DNA of 64,000 bases from Pseudomonadota bacterium (GTDB lineage: Bacteria; Pseudomonadota; Alphaproteobacteria; Rhizobiales; Xanthobacteraceae), in assembly GCA_023386885.1 (NCBI GenBank), contig JAEWIX010000048.1, forward strand, positions 1 through 64,000, written 5' to 3'. Positions 16,827-26,159 of this stretch are shown here, piece by piece (the stretch's first letter is position 1; every line of letters begins with the position of its first letter). Both the position numbers and the translations under genes were made by a program. Under the pieces are notes generated by a model. It made no database searches, was not told where the DNA came from, and worked only from the letters and a program-made list of their open reading frames with translations.

Positions 16827-18790
16827 TGCTGCCGATGCGTACCATTCCGCAGTTGCTGCTGGAGCGCGCCGGCGCCGCGCCGGGGAAGCTTGTCGAGCGG
16901 CACAAGTATCGCGGCATCTGGCGCGAATACACCTACGGCGACGTGCTGGAAAAGGTGCGTTCCCTCGCGCTCGGCCTCGATGCGATGGGCATTCGCCGCG
17001 GCGAAACCGTTGCCATCATCGGCGAGAACGAGCCGGAGAATTTCTGGAGCGAGTTCGCGGCGTTTTCGATCGGATGCAAGGTCGTCTCGCTCTATCCCGA
17101 CATCACCGCCGATGAAATCGAATACCTGCTCAACGACAGCGACGCCGTCTGCCTGGTGGCGCAGGATCAGGAGCAGGTGGACAAGGGGCTGGCGATTCTC
17201 GATCGCGTTCCGCATCTGCGCCAGATGATCTACTGGGACGACACCGGGATGTGGTCCTATCGCCACGAGCGGCTGACGCCGTTCGAGAAGGTGCTGGACG
17301 TCGGACGCGAGCGCCATGCCGGGGATGCCGATCTCTTCCGCAGGCTGGTCGAGGCGGGGCAGCCGGACGACGTCGCCGTACTGTCCTATACGTCCGGCAC
17401 CACCGGTCGGCCGAAGGGCGTGGTGCTGACGCATCGTTATCTCGTCGACAACGCGCATCGCGTGATCGCGGCGACCGGCATCAAGCCGGGCATGGAATAT
17501 CTCACCTACATCGCGCCGGCCTGGGCGACGGAGCAATTCTTCGGCGTCACCATCGGGCTGCTGCTGCCGCTGGTGGTCAACTTCCCGGAATCGCCGGAAG
17601 AAGTCCTCAACAACATCCGCGAACTCGCGGTCGAGGTCATGGTGTTCGCGCCACGGCAATGGGAGAGCCTCGCCGCCACCATTCAGGGGCGGATGCTCGA
17701 TGCCGGCCGAACGCGGCGGGCGATCTATGCCTGGGGCGTCGATATCGGTCACAAGGTTCATGTCGCGCGGCTCGAAGGCAAACCGATTCCGTTCGGCGCG
17801 CGGCTTGCGTTGCCGCTCGCGGAAATGCTGGTGTTGAAGCCGCTGCGCGACAAACTGGGTCTGACGCGCATCAAGCTGGCGCTGTGCGGCGGTGCCACAA
17901 TGGCGCCGGACGTGTTTCGGCTGTTCCATGCCATCGGCGTGCCGCTGCGCAATATCTACGGAACCACGGAAATCGGCCTGCTGACGTTGCATCAGGGCGA
18001 TCGCTACAATCTCGAAACCGTCGGGCATTGGCTCAAAGCGCACCCGGAATCCGGTGCGGCACTGGAATGGCAGGTGTCGGACGAGGGTGAATTGCTGATC
18101 CGTGGCGGCAGCTTCTTCCAGGGATATCACAAGAAGCCGGACAGCGTTGCGCAGCGCGTGCAGGAGGGCTGGTATCGCACCGGCGACGCGGTGTCGGTCA
18201 CAGACAGCGGTGAACTGGTTTTCCTCGAGCGGCTCGACGATCTGCGGCAGCTTCGCTCGGGCGAACGCTTCCCGCCGCAATTCATCGAAACGCGGCTGCG
18301 CTTCAGTCCTTTCATCAAGGACATCATGACCCTCGGCGACGAGACGCGCGACTACATCGGCGCGCTGATCAATATCGACATGAGCGTGGTGTCGCGCTGG
18401 GCCGAGGATCGCAACATCAGCTTCTCCACCTTCACCGATCTTTCGCAGAAGGCCGAAGTGGCCGAACTGGTGCGGGGCGAGATCGCGCGCGTCAATACCT
18501 TCCTGCCCGAGCATGCGCGGGTGCGCCGCTTCGCCAATTTCCCGAAAGAACTCGATCCGGATGAGGGCGAACTGACGCGGACGCGCAAGCTGCGCCGCGA
18601 ATTCCTCGCCGAGCGCTATGCCGTCCTGATCGAGGCGATGTATGGCGGCCTCGATCAGCGGGCGCTCGATATCGCTGTGACCTATCAGGACGGGCGCAAG
18701 GGCACGCTGTCGGCCCAAGTCGCCATCCACGATGTCGCGAACGGGGCCAAGGCCGGAAACGCCGCTCAACCAATGCGAGCCACCGCATGA
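16826..18790 (+). CDS. long-chain-type acyl-CoA synthetase within a transporter operon
   Basis: A 654-residue ATP-dependent CoA ligase of the ANL superfamily. The P-loop is YTSGTTGRPKGV, followed by the adenylate motif YGTTEIG and the hinge/core motif near WYRTGDAV and LERLDDLRQL. The C terminus carries a Lys in ELTRTRKLRR instead of the more common TGK. It overlaps livG by one base and livH by four, so uptake and CoA activation are coupled in expression. It resembles FadD15-like enzymes; the substrate may be aromatic, alicyclic or branched. Confidence 0.9.
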   Translation: MLPMRTIPQLLLERAGAAPGKLVERHKYRGIWREYTYGDVLEKVRSLALGLDAMGIRRGETVAIIGENEPENFWSEFAAFSIGCKVVSLYPDITADEIEYLLNDSDAVCLVAQDQEQVDKGLAILDRVPHLRQMIYWDDTGMWSYRHERLTPFEKVLDVGRERHAGDADLFRRLVEAGQPDDVAVLSYTSGTTGRPKGVVLTHRYLVDNAHRVIAATGIKPGMEYLTYIAPAWATEQFFGVTIGLLLPLVVNFPESPEEVLNNIRELAVEVMVFAPRQWESLAATIQGRMLDAGRTRRAIYAWGVDIGHKVHVARLEGKPIPFGARLALPLAEMLVLKPLRDKLGLTRIKLALCGGATMAPDVFRLFHAIGVPLRNIYGTTEIGLLTLHQGDRYNLETVGHWLKAHPESGAALEWQVSDEGELLIRGGSFFQGYHKKPDSVAQRVQEGWYRTGDAVSVTDSGELVFLERLDDLRQLRSGERFPPQFIETRLRFSPFIKDIMTLGDETRDYIGALINIDMSVVSRWAEDRNISFSTFTDLSQKAEVAELVRGEIARVNTFLPEHARVRRFANFPKELDPDEGELTRTRKLRREFLAERYAVLIEAMYGGLDQRALDIAVTYQDGRKGTLSAQVAIHDVANGAKAGNAAQPMRATA

Positions 18791-19671
18791 TCGATTTCAT
18801 CAACTACCTCATCAACGGGGCGCTGGTCGGGCTGCTGTATGCCCTCATCGCCATGGGCTTCGTGGTGATCTATCGCGCCTCGAAGGTGTTCAATTTCGCG
18901 CAAGGCGAACTGGTGGTGTTCGGCGGCTTCATCGTCTGGTGGATGGTCGCCTCCATGGGTCTGCCGCTCTGGGTCGGTCTGCCGCTCGCCTTCGTTGCGG
19001 CGGCCATCTTCGGGCTTCTGGTCGAGCGCATCTTCTTCTCCCGTCTTGCCGGTGAATCGGTGTTCGCCATGGTGATGGTCACGATCGGGCTGCTGATCCT
19101 GATCCGCGGCCTGATCCTCGTGCTGTTCGGCCCGCAGGTGCGTTCGTTCCCGATTATCTTCCCGCTGCAGCCGGTGATCATCGGCGATATCCTGATCCCG
19201 CGTTCGCTGCTGGTGGGCGGCGTCATCACGGTGATCGTCGGATTCGGCCTGTCGTGGTTCTTCAACCGGACCCGCGCGGGGCTGCGCATGACGGCGGTGG
19301 CCGAGGATCATCAGGTCGCATTGTCGATGGGCATCTCGGTGAAACGCTCCATTGCTTTCGCCTGGGTTCTCGGTGCGGTGCTCTCGACGCTCGGCGCCAT
19401 CATCTTCCTCAGCGGAAAATCGCTGAACTTCCTCGCCTCCGACATCGGGCTCGCGGCATTGCCGGTGGCGCTGCTGGCGGGCTTCGAGGCGATCGCCGGC
19501 GTGCTGCTGGCCGGTCTGATCGTCGGCATCATTCAGGGACTGGTGACCGCCTATCTCGATCCGGTCGTCGGCGGCGCCATCGGTACCGTGTTCCCATTCA
19601 TCATCATGCTGCTCATCCTCTTCATTCGGCCGACCGGAATGTTCGGCTGGAAGACCATCGAAAGGGTCTGA
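18787..19671 (+). CDS. ABC transporter permease, LivH type
   Basis: A 294-residue inner-membrane permease with about eight hydrophobic segments. Family motifs are YRASKVFNFAQGELVVFGGF near the N terminus, AVAEDHQVALSMGIS in the cytoplasmic loop, and LLAGFEAIAGVLLAGLIVG near the end. The start overlaps the synthetase stop (ATGA). It pairs with the LivM permease that follows 3 bases later. Confidence 0.92.
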   Translation: MIDFINYLINGALVGLLYALIAMGFVVIYRASKVFNFAQGELVVFGGFIVWWMVASMGLPLWVGLPLAFVAAAIFGLLVERIFFSRLAGESVFAMVMVTIGLLILIRGLILVLFGPQVRSFPIIFPLQPVIIGDILIPRSLLVGGVITVIVGFGLSWFFNRTRAGLRMTAVAEDHQVALSMGISVKRSIAFAWVLGAVLSTLGAIIFLSGKSLNFLASDIGLAALPVALLAGFEAIAGVLLAGLIVGIIQGLVTAYLDPVVGGAIGTVFPFIIMLLILFIRPTGMFGWKTIERV

Positions 19672-19674
19672 CCG

Positions 19675-20727
19675 ATGGATCCGGCAGGTGTATTCGCCAC
19701 CAGTTTCGAACGCGATCAGGCCCTGATCCGCACCCGCGGACAATGGATCGCGCTGGTTCTCCTCCTGATCGCGCTGGTCGTCCTGCCATATGTGCTGGGG
19801 CCGCGCCTTGTGGCGATCTCGACCAACATGCTGATCATGGCCGTCGTCGTGATCGGGCTGCAGATCAACATGGGTTATGCGGGCCAGATCAACCTCGGCC
19901 AGGCCGCCTTCATGGGCGTCGGCGCCTATGCCACCGGCGCGCTGGCCATCAAGTTCAACCTGCCGTTCTGGCTCAGCATTCCGCTCGGAGGTTTTGCCGC
20001 CGCCCTGTTCGGTTTCATCTTCGGCCTGTCGGCGGTGCGCATCAAGGGATTCTATCTGGCGCTCACCACTATCGCGGCGCAGACGCTGTTTCACTTCCTG
20101 ATTCTCAACCTGCCGCAATCGTGGTTCGGCGGATCGAACGGGTTGACGCTGGAGCCAGCGCAGATGTTCGGCTTCAGCTTCGTCAGCGATACGTCGATCT
20201 ACTATCTTTGTCTCGCGGTGACGCTGGTCATGGTGTGCGGCGCCTACGGCATCGTGCGCAGCCGGCACGGGCGCGCCTTCGTCGCGGTCAACGACGATGA
20301 CGTCGCCTCCGGGCTGATGGGGATCAACGTGGTCCGCACCAAGGCGGTCGCGTTCCTGATCGGCGCGTTCTACGCCGGCATCGGTGGCGCGCTGTGGGCC
20401 TACTACGTGCGCTTCGTCGCGGTCGATCAGTTCACCCTGTTCCACTCGATCTGGTTCATCGCCATGGTGATCGTCGGCGGTCTCGGCTCGATCACCGGCG
20501 CCTTGATCGGCGTATTCGTCATCAAGGCGATCCAGGAAAGCTTCGTCACGCTCGGTCCCACCATCGTCGCGCAGTTTCCGGGACTTGGCGGCGACGTGGT
20601 GTTCGCGCTGATGAACGTGTTTCTCGGCGGCATCATCGCGGCGTTCCTGATCTTCGAGCCGCGCGGACTGATGCATCGCTGGAACATCATGAAACGATCC
20701 TATCGCCTTTGGCCGTTCCCGTACTGA
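19675..20727 (+). CDS. ABC transporter permease, LivM type
   Basis: A 350-residue permease. It shows the LivM core GYAGQINLGQAAFMGVGAYA followed by RIKGFYLALTTIAAQ, then VNDDDVASGLMGINVVRTKA in the loop that touches the ATPase. A cytoplasmic N-terminal extension of about 22 residues precedes the first helix. It is within the same operon as LivH and the binding protein. Confidence 0.92.
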   Translation: MDPAGVFATSFERDQALIRTRGQWIALVLLLIALVVLPYVLGPRLVAISTNMLIMAVVVIGLQINMGYAGQINLGQAAFMGVGAYATGALAIKFNLPFWLSIPLGGFAAALFGFIFGLSAVRIKGFYLALTTIAAQTLFHFLILNLPQSWFGGSNGLTLEPAQMFGFSFVSDTSIYYLCLAVTLVMVCGAYGIVRSRHGRAFVAVNDDDVASGLMGINVVRTKAVAFLIGAFYAGIGGALWAYYVRFVAVDQFTLFHSIWFIAMVIVGGLGSITGALIGVFVIKAIQESFVTLGPTIVAQFPGLGGDVVFALMNVFLGGIIAAFLIFEPRGLMHRWNIMKRSYRLWPFPY

Positions 20728-20775
20728 CGGAGACGCGCTCGGAACTTTGAGAATGTTCATGGGAGGAACTGAACG

Positions 20776-22005
20776 ATGACGATGCTGAAACACATCAAGA
20801 CGGCCGGAGTGGCGGCCGCGTTCGGCTTGCTGGCGGTTGCGATGCCGGCCAAGGCGGAAACCACCTATAACATCGCCTCGCTCGCGGACTTCACCGGTCC
20901 GTATGCCGACGTGATGAAGGACCTGATCGGCGCGCGCCGTCCGGTGATCGACTGGTGGAACGCGGAAGTCGGCAAGAAGATCGGCGTCAAGCTCGGCACC
21001 AAGGATTACGATCATCGCTACGACGCCGCGCAGGTGGCGAGCCTGTGGCCCGGCATCAAGGCCGAACTCAGTCCGATCATCGTCCTTGGCGTCGGCGGTC
21101 CCGATGTCGCGGCGCTGCAGGGGCGGTTGCCGACCGACAAGATTCCGATGGTGATGTCGACGGCGGCCTATGGCTTCGCCTGGAAGCCCGATCCGTGGAT
21201 CTTCAATCAGCGCCCGACCTACAGCCACGAAGCCGCGGCGTTCTTCGAATGGTTCCGCCAGAAGCGCGGCGGCAACGGCCCGCTGAAGATCGCGATCATC
21301 TCGTCGGAAGCCTCGCCCGCTTACGTCGATCAGCACAAGGGCGTCCAGCGCCACGCGGCGGACAACCCCGACAAGGCCGAAGTGGTCGAGGTCGTGTTCA
21401 CCGAAGTTCAGCCCACCGATCTCACCACGCAGGTCAATCGCGTCACCCGCAAAGGCGCCGAGGTGGTCATGGTCATGACCAACACCGCGGCGGTGGTCGC
21501 CACCAAGCGTGCGCTGCAGGCGCTCGGCAAGAAGGTGCCGATCGTGATGAGTTCGCATAACGGACTTGCGGAATCCGGCCGCGCCATCGGCGACATCAAG
21601 CAGATGGAAGGCGATTACGAGGTCTACGCCATGGCGGCACCGACCGACGCCAAGACGCCGGGACGCGAGTTCTTTGACATGCTGCAGGCCAAGTACAACC
21701 TCAAGGCCAAGTGGACGGTGTCCGCGGTTCAGGGGTTGGGTCAGGCTCTGATCGCGATGCGCGCCATCGAAGCCGCGGCGAAGAAGGTCGGTCCCGACAA
21801 GATCACCGGCGAGGCGGTGCGCGAGGCGCTGATCTCGACGACGATCTCCGCCGATGACACCTTCAAGATTCTTGGCGGCATCAAGTTCTCCAACGACGGG
21901 CCGTTCCCGACGCAGGGCATGGTGGCGAGCATCGCAACCGTGAAGGACGGCAAGTACATGGAGGCAGCCGAGCACGTTCCGGTGCCGTCCCTCAACAAGT
22001 GGTGA
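20776..22005 (+). CDS. ABC transporter substrate-binding protein, LivK type
   Basis: A 409-residue periplasmic binding protein (type I fold). Residues 1-27 form a signal peptide ending PAKAE. The ligand-binding lobes begin with YNIASLADFTGPYADVMKD. GGGAGGAAC precedes the start. Members of this subfamily associated with CoA ligases bind aromatic or aliphatic acids; the ligand here is not known. A strong stem-loop after the gene may keep its message more stable than that of the rest of the operon. Confidence 0.92.
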   Translation: MTMLKHIKTAGVAAAFGLLAVAMPAKAETTYNIASLADFTGPYADVMKDLIGARRPVIDWWNAEVGKKIGVKLGTKDYDHRYDAAQVASLWPGIKAELSPIIVLGVGGPDVAALQGRLPTDKIPMVMSTAAYGFAWKPDPWIFNQRPTYSHEAAAFFEWFRQKRGGNGPLKIAIISSEASPAYVDQHKGVQRHAADNPDKAEVVEVVFTEVQPTDLTTQVNRVTRKGAEVVMVMTNTAAVVATKRALQALGKKVPIVMSSHNGLAESGRAIGDIKQMEGDYEVYAMAAPTDAKTPGREFFDMLQAKYNLKAKWTVSAVQGLGQALIAMRAIEAAAKKVGPDKITGEAVREALISTTISADDTFKILGGIKFSNDGPFPTQGMVASIATVKDGKYMEAAEHVPVPSLNKW

Positions 22006-22016
22006 AGTGAAGTTGT

Positions 22017-22044
22017 CCGACCGGGTTCGTATGGGCCCGGTCGG
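22017..22044 (+). other. stem-loop between binding-protein and LivF genes
   Basis: CCGACCGGG (22017-22025) pairs perfectly with CCCGGTCGG (22036-22044) around a 10-base loop, with no U-tract. Such hairpins after binding-protein genes usually block 3' exonucleases and raise expression of the upstream gene relative to the ATPase gene. Confidence 0.65.
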
Positions 22045-22064
22045 AGTTCTTCGGGAGGCTTGTC

Positions 22065-22856
22065 TTGCTCGAACTGAACAACGTTGAAGTCATCTACAGC
22101 GACGTCATCCTGGCGGTGAAGGGCATTTCGCTCGCCGTGCCGGACGGCAAGTGCGTCGCATTGCTCGGCGGCAACGGCGCCGGAAAGTCGACGACGCTGA
22201 AAGCGATTTCCGGCATCATCCGGGTCGAAGACGGCCGGGTGACATCCGGCAACATCAGTTTCGACGGCAAGCGGATCGACAGGGTGGATCCGACCGACGT
22301 GGTTCGCAGCGGCATCATTCACGTGATGGAGGGCCGCCGCGTGCTGCGCCACCTGACCGTGGAGCAGAATCTCCAGGTCGGCGGTCACATGGAATCGTCG
22401 GGCCGCGAAGTGCGCAAGCGTCTCGATGACGTATATGACCGCATTCGCCGGCTCGCCGCGCTCAAGGATCGCGTGACCGGCTATCTCTCCGGCGGCGAAC
22501 AGCAGATGGTGGTGATCGGCCGCGCGATGATGGCCAATCCCAAGCTGATCATGATCGACGAGCCGTCGCTCGGCCTCGCACCGCTGATGATCGACGAGGT
22601 CTTCGATCTGCTGAAGCAACTCAAGGCGAGCGGCACCACGCTGTTGATCGTCGAGCAGAACACCCGCGTCGCGCTCGATATCGCCGACTACGGCTATGTC
22701 ATGGAGAACGGCCGCATCGTCCTCGAAGGCGCGGCGGAAGAATTGCGCAACAACGAGGACGTGCGGGAGTTCTATCTCGGACTCGATCTCGAAGGCGAGC
22801 GCAAGAGCTACCGCGACATCAAGCACTACCGCCGGCGCAAGCGCTGGCTCGGTTGA
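22065..22856 (+). CDS. ABC transporter ATP-binding protein, LivF type
   Basis: A 263-residue ATPase starting at TTG, chosen because GGGAGG lies 6 bases before it and the protein begins MLELNNVEVIYSDVI as expected. Walker A GGNGAGKST, signature LSGGEQQMVVIGRAMM, Walker B LIMIDEPSLGL and switch region IVEQN. Last gene of the first liv operon; the C-terminal 20 residues are an Arg/Lys-rich extension beyond the usual LivF end. Confidence 0.92.
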   Translation: MLELNNVEVIYSDVILAVKGISLAVPDGKCVALLGGNGAGKSTTLKAISGIIRVEDGRVTSGNISFDGKRIDRVDPTDVVRSGIIHVMEGRRVLRHLTVEQNLQVGGHMESSGREVRKRLDDVYDRIRRLAALKDRVTGYLSGGEQQMVVIGRAMMANPKLIMIDEPSLGLAPLMIDEVFDLLKQLKASGTTLLIVEQNTRVALDIADYGYVMENGRIVLEGAAEELRNNEDVREFYLGLDLEGERKSYRDIKHYRRRKRWLG

Positions 22857-22865
22857 ACCCGCGCA

Positions 22866-24086
22866 TTAGACGTCCTTGCGATCGACCACGAATGGCGCAT
22901 CGGCCGGAAGTTCGTCGACGTTCACCACTTCGATCCGGTCGGCCTTCAGCCGCGACAGCGCCGTGAACCGCGCGGGCACCGCGGCCAGCACCGCATCGCG
23001 ATCCGCATCCGGCGACAGCGCAAGACGCAACGTGATCTCCTCGCGCTGCTGCGGTCGGGCGACGACGGCCTGCGCGCGACCGACGCCGGGAACGGAGATG
23101 GCGAGGTCCTCGAGCTGGCGCGGGTAGATGAAGATCTCGCGCGCTTTCACCGCCTGACCGACACGCCCCTGCAACATGCCGATTCGCTGCACGGTGCCGT
23201 CGGAATGCGTTGCGGTCGCGGCAGCGACGTCGCCGGTGCCGAACCGGATCAGCGGCCAGCCCGGCGTCAACGTGGTGACGACGATTTCACCCGGTTCGCC
23301 TTCGGGTAGCGGCGCGCCCGTCGCCGGGTCGCAAATTTGCACGATGCGATCCTGATGGATCTCGTAGCCGCCATCCTGCGCGCCGTTTTCGAAGCCGATC
23401 ACGCCGAAGTCCGCCGTCGCGTAGACGGCAAACGTGCGAATGCCGTACTTGGCTTCCAGCCGCCGGCGTTTGCCGAGCCAGTCGCCGAGTTCGCCGCCGA
23501 GCAGCGCGGACTTCACCTTCCATCCGCCCGGCAGCTTGTGCCCCATCGCCTCAACGGCTTCGGCAAGGGTGACGAAGAACGCCGTCGAGGCGCAGATGCA
23601 GGTGACGCCGAGATCGATCACCAGTTTGGCTTGCAACTCGCTGCCGCCGGTGCCGGCCGGGATCACCGTGGCGCCGGCCGCGCGCAGACCTTCATCGAGC
23701 AGAAGGCCGGCGGGCACCAGATGATAGGACCATGTGTTGAGCACACGGTCGCCGGGACCGAGGCCGGCGGCGGCAAACGCCGTGCCGAAGCCGTGGCCAT
23801 CGCGATCATGCCGGAGTTGCGGTTCGTTGATGGGGCCGGGCGAAACGAAGATGCGCGCGATGTCCTCATCCTTCGCGGCGAGGAAGCCGCCGAACGGTGG
23901 CCGCTTCTGTTGCAGATCGACCAGCGATTCCTTCTTGAGAACCGGCAGCCGCGACAGATCGGCCACCGTCTTGAGATCGGTCGGAGTGAGGCCGGCGCGA
24001 TCGAACATCTCCCGGATCGCGGGTGCAAGCTGATAGGCCGCCTGCTGAAGCTGCTGCAGACGGGTGAATCGCGTGTCCTGGCTCAT
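22866..24086 (-). CDS. PaaK-like AMP-binding protein with altered P-loop
   Basis: A 406-residue protein related to phenylacetate-CoA ligases: helical start, LSRLPVLKKESLVDLQ, the central region AVYATADFGVIGFE, then PLIRFGTGDVAAA and GRVGQAVKAREIFIYPRQLE. In place of the nucleotide-binding SSGTTGKP motif it has FVSPGPINEPQLR, lacking the Ser/Thr/Gly-rich loop. The rest of the fold is intact, so it could be a ligase with another loop geometry or a non-catalytic protein. It ends convergently with livF and precedes an enoyl-CoA hydratase gene on the same strand. Confidence 0.75.
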   Translation of the reverse strand: MSQDTRFTRLQQLQQAAYQLAPAIREMFDRAGLTPTDLKTVADLSRLPVLKKESLVDLQQKRPPFGGFLAAKDEDIARIFVSPGPINEPQLRHDRDGHGFGTAFAAAGLGPGDRVLNTWSYHLVPAGLLLDEGLRAAGATVIPAGTGGSELQAKLVIDLGVTCICASTAFFVTLAEAVEAMGHKLPGGWKVKSALLGGELGDWLGKRRRLEAKYGIRTFAVYATADFGVIGFENGAQDGGYEIHQDRIVQICDPATGAPLPEGEPGEIVVTTLTPGWPLIRFGTGDVAAATATHSDGTVQRIGMLQGRVGQAVKAREIFIYPRQLEDLAISVPGVGRAQAVVARPQQREEITLRLALSPDADRDAVLAAVPARFTALSRLKADRIEVVNVDELPADAPFVVDRKDV

Positions 24087-24122
24087 GGCGGTCTCCTCTC
24101 GGCTTCTTGCGGCGCGCGGGTG

Positions 24123-24902
24123 CTATCGGCCGGTGAAGCGTGGTTTGCGTTTTTCCTCGAAGGCAGCGAGTCCTTCCTTCATATCGTGGCTGTAGGCGTG
24201 GACTTCACTGGCGAGCAATTCCTGTCGCAATGCTATCGCAGCCGGTTGCTCGAGGCCGTCATCGACCAATGCCTTCATGCGGCGAAGCACCAGCGGACTT
24301 TTATTTGCGAGCTTGGCGACCAGCGCTTCGGTGGCTGCAATCAACGCGTCATCCTCGACGACTTCATTCACGAGCCCGGCGGCGACCAGTTGTTCTGCCG
24401 GCACGAACTCGCCGGTATAGAGCAGATACTTTGCGCGGGTCGGACCGATCTTGCGCGGCAGTCGCACCGAACTGCCGCCGCCAGGCAGCAGGCCGTAATT
24501 CGCATGCGCGTCGCCGAGCTTGGCGGAGCGCGCGGCCACGACGAGATCGCAGCACAGCATCAGTTCGAGGCCGCCGGCCAGCGTCAATCCGTTCAGCGCG
24601 GCGATGACCGGTATGGGGAAAGTTTCAAGACGGTTCATCACCAGAAGGATCGTATCGAGAAAGCGGCTGAGCGCCGCCTCGTCGTCACCGGATTCGCCGC
24701 GGACAAATTTCAGATCGGCGCCGGCGCAGAACGCACGTCCCGTTCCGGTCAGGACCACGGCGCGTGCGCCAGATTGCTGAGCTCTATCGAGCGCGGCGTT
24801 GATGCCGGATATCACCGCCGGGGTGATGGCGTTGAGCGCATCCGGGCGGTTGAGCGTAATCCACATTGCATTGCCGCGGATTTCAGAAATCACCGATTCC
24901 AT
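24123..24902 (-). CDS. enoyl-CoA hydratase
   Basis: A 259-residue crotonase. It has the oxyanion-hole motifs FCAGADLKF and LAGGLELMLCCDLVVA, and FGL-type region NYGLLPGGGSSVRLPR, in which the position usually holding catalytic Glu is uncertain. It hydrates or isomerises an enoyl-CoA. It shares an upstream region with the divergent CoA-transferase gene, including a palindromic operator at 24920. The PaaK-like gene follows on the same strand 36 bases later. Confidence 0.9.
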   Translation of the reverse strand: MESVISEIRGNAMWITLNRPDALNAITPAVISGINAALDRAQQSGARAVVLTGTGRAFCAGADLKFVRGESGDDEAALSRFLDTILLVMNRLETFPIPVIAALNGLTLAGGLELMLCCDLVVAARSAKLGDAHANYGLLPGGGSSVRLPRKIGPTRAKYLLYTGEFVPAEQLVAAGLVNEVVEDDALIAATEALVAKLANKSPLVLRRMKALVDDGLEQPAAIALRQELLASEVHAYSHDMKEGLAAFEEKRKPRFTGR

Positions 24903-24919
24903 CGCGCCTCTCTCAATAA

Positions 24920-24935
24920 TTGACTATGAAGTTAG
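24920..24935. promoter_or_regulatory. TTGAC-N6-GTTAG operator between divergent genes
   Basis: TTGAC-TATGAA-GTTAG, embedded in a longer imperfect palindrome TAATTGACT..AGTTGATTA (about 24917-24942). It sits 18 bases before the enoyl-CoA hydratase start and about 75 before the CaiB-type gene, so one site could control both directions. Confidence 0.55.
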
Positions 24936-25010
24936 TTGATTATTCCTGTGGTCATGTTACAGACTGTGAGGGCGAAAGCAAGCTCAGCACCTGTTGGAGC
25001 GCGTATCGAC

Positions 25011-26123
25011 ATGAGCCTTCCCCTTGCTGGAATACGGGTCGTCAGCCTGGCCGAGCAATATCCGGGGCCTTACGCCACGCTGTTGCTGGGCGACCTGGGT
25101 GCCGAGGTGATTCTGGTCGAACGCCCCGGCGTCGGCGACCCGGCACGGCAGTTTCCGGCGTTTCACGCGGCGCTCAATCGCGGCAAGCAATCGGTTGCGC
25201 TCGATCTCAAGAGCGACGAAGGCAAGGCGCATCTGCGCCGTCTGATCGCATCCGCCGACGTGCTGATGGAAGGATATCGTCCCGGCACCATGGCGCGTCT
25301 CGGCTTCGGTTACGACGCGATGGCGGACCTCAACCCGCGACTGGTTTATGTCTCGATCTCGGGTTTCGGGCAGGACGGTCCTTATCGCGACCGGCCCGCG
25401 CACGATATCTCATATCAGGCGCTCGCGGGCTTTCTGTTTCGCCATGCCGAGCAGGGATCGGTGGAAGACCCCGGCAGCATCGCGGTCGGAGATCTGTCGT
25501 CCGGCATGTTCGCGGCGGTGGGGACATTGGCGGCGCTGCTGGAGCGCGAACACAGCGGCAAGGGAAAGTATATCGATGTCTCGATGACCGACGGTCTGGT
25601 GTCGTGGATGTCGGTGATGCTCGGGCCGGTGATGAACGGCGCGCCGCTGGCCGATATCGGCGCGGAGCCGGCCTATGGCATCTTCAAATGCGGCGACGGC
25701 AAGTTGCTCACGCTGTCGATTGCGCATGAAGACTGGTTCTGGCGGCCGCTATGTGAGTTGCTTGGTTTGCCCAACGCGGCGGGCTTCAATCGCAACGAGC
25801 GGGTCGCGCGCGGCGAGGCCTTGCAACGTGAGGTCGCCGCGGTGCTGGCGACGCGCAGCCGCGCCGAATGGGCCGCGAAGCTCGACGCCGCCGGTATTCC
25901 ATGGGGACCGGTGAATTCGCTCGATGAAGTAACGGCCGATCCGCATTTCCGCGCACGCGGCCTGTTCCGCGAAGTCGCGGACAGCGACGGCACGCATCGC
26001 CGTCACGTTGCGCAGCCGTTGATTTTCTCCGGCGAGCATCCGGGGCCGCGCTCCGGTGTGCCCGCCCTTGGCGAACATACCGAGCAGGTGCTGCGCGCGT
26101 TGCCTGAATTGAAAACGAGCTAG
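25011..26123 (+). CDS. CaiB/BaiF (class III) CoA-transferase
   Basis: A 370-residue CoA-transferase. The N terminus reads LPLAGIRVVSLAEQYPGPYA with LGDLGAEVILVERPGVGDPA, typical of the family; SADVLMEGYRPGTMARLGFG follows, then the catalytic Asp is expected in the region around AVGDLSSGMFAAVG. It moves CoA between acids without ATP. The ATG at 25011 starts the conserved region; upstream in-frame codons have no domain homology. First gene of a likely operon with thiolase and SDR. Confidence 0.9.
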   Translation: MSLPLAGIRVVSLAEQYPGPYATLLLGDLGAEVILVERPGVGDPARQFPAFHAALNRGKQSVALDLKSDEGKAHLRRLIASADVLMEGYRPGTMARLGFGYDAMADLNPRLVYVSISGFGQDGPYRDRPAHDISYQALAGFLFRHAEQGSVEDPGSIAVGDLSSGMFAAVGTLAALLEREHSGKGKYIDVSMTDGLVSWMSVMLGPVMNGAPLADIGAEPAYGIFKCGDGKLLTLSIAHEDWFWRPLCELLGLPNAAGFNRNERVARGEALQREVAAVLATRSRAEWAAKLDAAGIPWGPVNSLDEVTADPHFRARGLFREVADSDGTHRRHVAQPLIFSGEHPGPRSGVPALGEHTEQVLRALPELKTS

Positions 26124-26159
26124 GCGGCGACAAGACAACCCTGCCGCAGGGAGGACGCG

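Noticed and set aside
16775..18769. 664-codon open frame on the minus strand
   Set aside because: Fully antisense to the acyl-CoA synthetase gene, with no recognisable domain.
18766..21975. Very long open frame (about 1069 codons) on the minus strand
   Set aside because: It is antisense to four clear liv/acyl-CoA synthetase genes and its product is a low-complexity Asp/His/Arg-rich string typical of GC-rich shadow frames.
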